Source: Pseudoalteromonas sp. A601 (GTDB lineage Bacteria; Pseudomonadota; Gammaproteobacteria; Enterobacterales; Alteromonadaceae). Taken from it: a DNA stretch of 64,000 bases. The stretch spans positions 62,001 through 126,000 of the forward strand of contig NZ_MXQF01000006.1 in the NCBI RefSeq assembly GCF_002165575.1, in the 5' to 3' direction. The translations under genes were made by a program, and so were the position numbers. Shown here one piece after another: positions 63,408-64,000 of this stretch (positions are counted from its first letter, which is position 1; each line of letters begins with the position of its first letter). The notes beneath the pieces were generated by a model. That model ran no database searches. It had not been told where the DNA came from and saw only the letters and a program-made list of their open reading frames with translations.

Positions 63408-64000
63408 ATGGCGACTAAAATAATAAAATTTACTCCAATTGCAGCCTCGGTTGCACTGACACTCGGCCTAACAGGTTGTGGTTCGGATAATGACAACAAT
63501 AAATATGTTAAACCGGATCCTGTTACCGTTTATAACGCAGAAGTATCTACAAGTTTTAACACACAAGTATCAGGTAAGGCTGTTAAAGGGGCTTTGCAGT
63601 CGGCTCAAGTAAGTGTAATGACACTTAATGATGCAGGTGAAGAAGTTCCAGTTGCTTTTCGTTTAGAGGCCGCTGAAGAAAGCTTTACGGCAGAATCTAC
63701 AACATCTCAAGCTGATGCAGATGCAAGCGCTCAAGCAAAAATTCTAGAATCAAACCCAGAATCAACAATGACAGCGTTAAACGGTGTTTATTCTATTTTC
63801 ATTGAAGATGGTTTTACAGGCCCACTGACAATTACAGTAACTGCAGCTAAAGAAGGTGATGAGAGCTACGTTAAGTGTGACTCTTTTGTTGGTTGTGGTG
63901 ATTACACAGAAACGCCAGCAGCATCTGAAGAAGCAGGAATAGTAAATAATGGCGATATGAGCATTGATTTTGGCGAGTGGTATAAAGATGATTTAACACT
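63408..64000 (+). CDS. Large lipoprotein, N-terminal part (cut by window edge)
   Basis: 197 codons are visible. A lipoprotein signal (MATKIIKFTPIAASVALTLGLTGC, lipobox LTGC) is followed by an Asp/Asn-rich linker and a beta-rich domain with VSGKAVKGALQSAQVSVMTL, a pattern common in surface proteins with carboxypeptidase-regulatory-like or Ig-like domains. Two cysteines (KCDSFVGC) may form a disulfide. AAGGAG precedes the ATG. It is likely anchored to the outer membrane. The family is not recognised. Confidence 0.85.
   Translation, partial: MATKIIKFTPIAASVALTLGLTGCGSDNDNNKYVKPDPVTVYNAEVSTSFNTQVSGKAVKGALQSAQVSVMTLNDAGEEVPVAFRLEAAEESFTAESTTSQADADASAQAKILESNPESTMTALNGVYSIFIEDGFTGPLTITVTAAKEGDESYVKCDSFVGCGDYTETPAASEEAGIVNNGDMSIDFGEWYKDDLT

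Overview
This window reads as chromosome of a marine gammaproteobacterium of the order Alteromonadales, most likely Pseudoalteromonas. The support is the moderate-to-low GC, the gene order rne / rluC-HAD-yceF-yceD-rpmF-plsX-fab-pabC-mltG-tmk-holB-pilZ-tatD, the yejKLM cluster, a DUF2999 gene, CsiV beside Mfd, and a GntR-controlled methylcitrate operon of the acnD/prpF type. The genus is inferred from overall resemblance; no database was searched. I see no tRNA, rRNA, CRISPR array, prophage or intact insertion sequence.

Layout. 1-3.4 kb: assimilatory nitrite reductase (nirBD) plus the start of a uroporphyrinogen methyltransferase that supplies its sirohaem, behind a leader with a sigma-54-like promoter and an attenuator-like terminator. 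3.4-6.3 kb: a LysR regulator divergent from a divergent AceK. 6.3-9.8 kb: small exported or unknown genes, a quinone oxidoreductase and an HPP membrane protein. 9.8-16 kb: csiV-mfd, the agmatine-to-putrescine pair aguA-aguB, and a PilZ-like protein. 16-21.3 kb: an RND efflux pair with a divergent TetR and a large perfect inverted repeat between them; a MITE-like element ends tetR. 21.5-23.4 kb: an exported haloacid-dehalogenase-like protein with a divergent LysR. 23.5-28.1 kb: a FecI/FecR/TonB-dependent transducer system. 28.2-31.5 kb: a ferritin-like DUF2383 protein and a second LysR+aceK pair. 31.6-35 kb: a DUF4124 protein and yejMLK. 35.2-38.8 kb: RNase E with twelve identical 42-bp repeats in its tail. 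39.4-53.5 kb: the long rluC-to-tatD housekeeping cluster and a PhoD-like phosphatase. 53.5-56 kb: an exported polysaccharide deacetylase and rsmF. 56.3-63 kb: the methylcitrate cycle for propionate (GntR, prpB, prpC, acnD, prpF). The window ends inside a large lipoprotein gene.

How the genes work together. The left end assimilates nitrite with its own sirohaem methyltransferase. The centre couples fatty-acid and phospholipid synthesis (plsX, fabD, fabG, acpP, fabF) to ribosome, wall and DNA functions (rpmF, rluC, mltG, tmk, holB). The right end oxidises propionyl-CoA through 2-methylcitrate and 2-methylisocitrate to pyruvate and succinate. The two AceK paralogues bear on the isocitrate dehydrogenase / glyoxylate branch point.

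Most worth a second look: the duplicated LysR+AceK modules, the apparent second signal peptide buried inside the TonB-dependent transducer, the nirB leader, the probable small RNA or attenuated leader near 54.4 kb, the 21-bp-arm inverted repeat at the efflux locus, and the absence of fabH between plsX and fabD.
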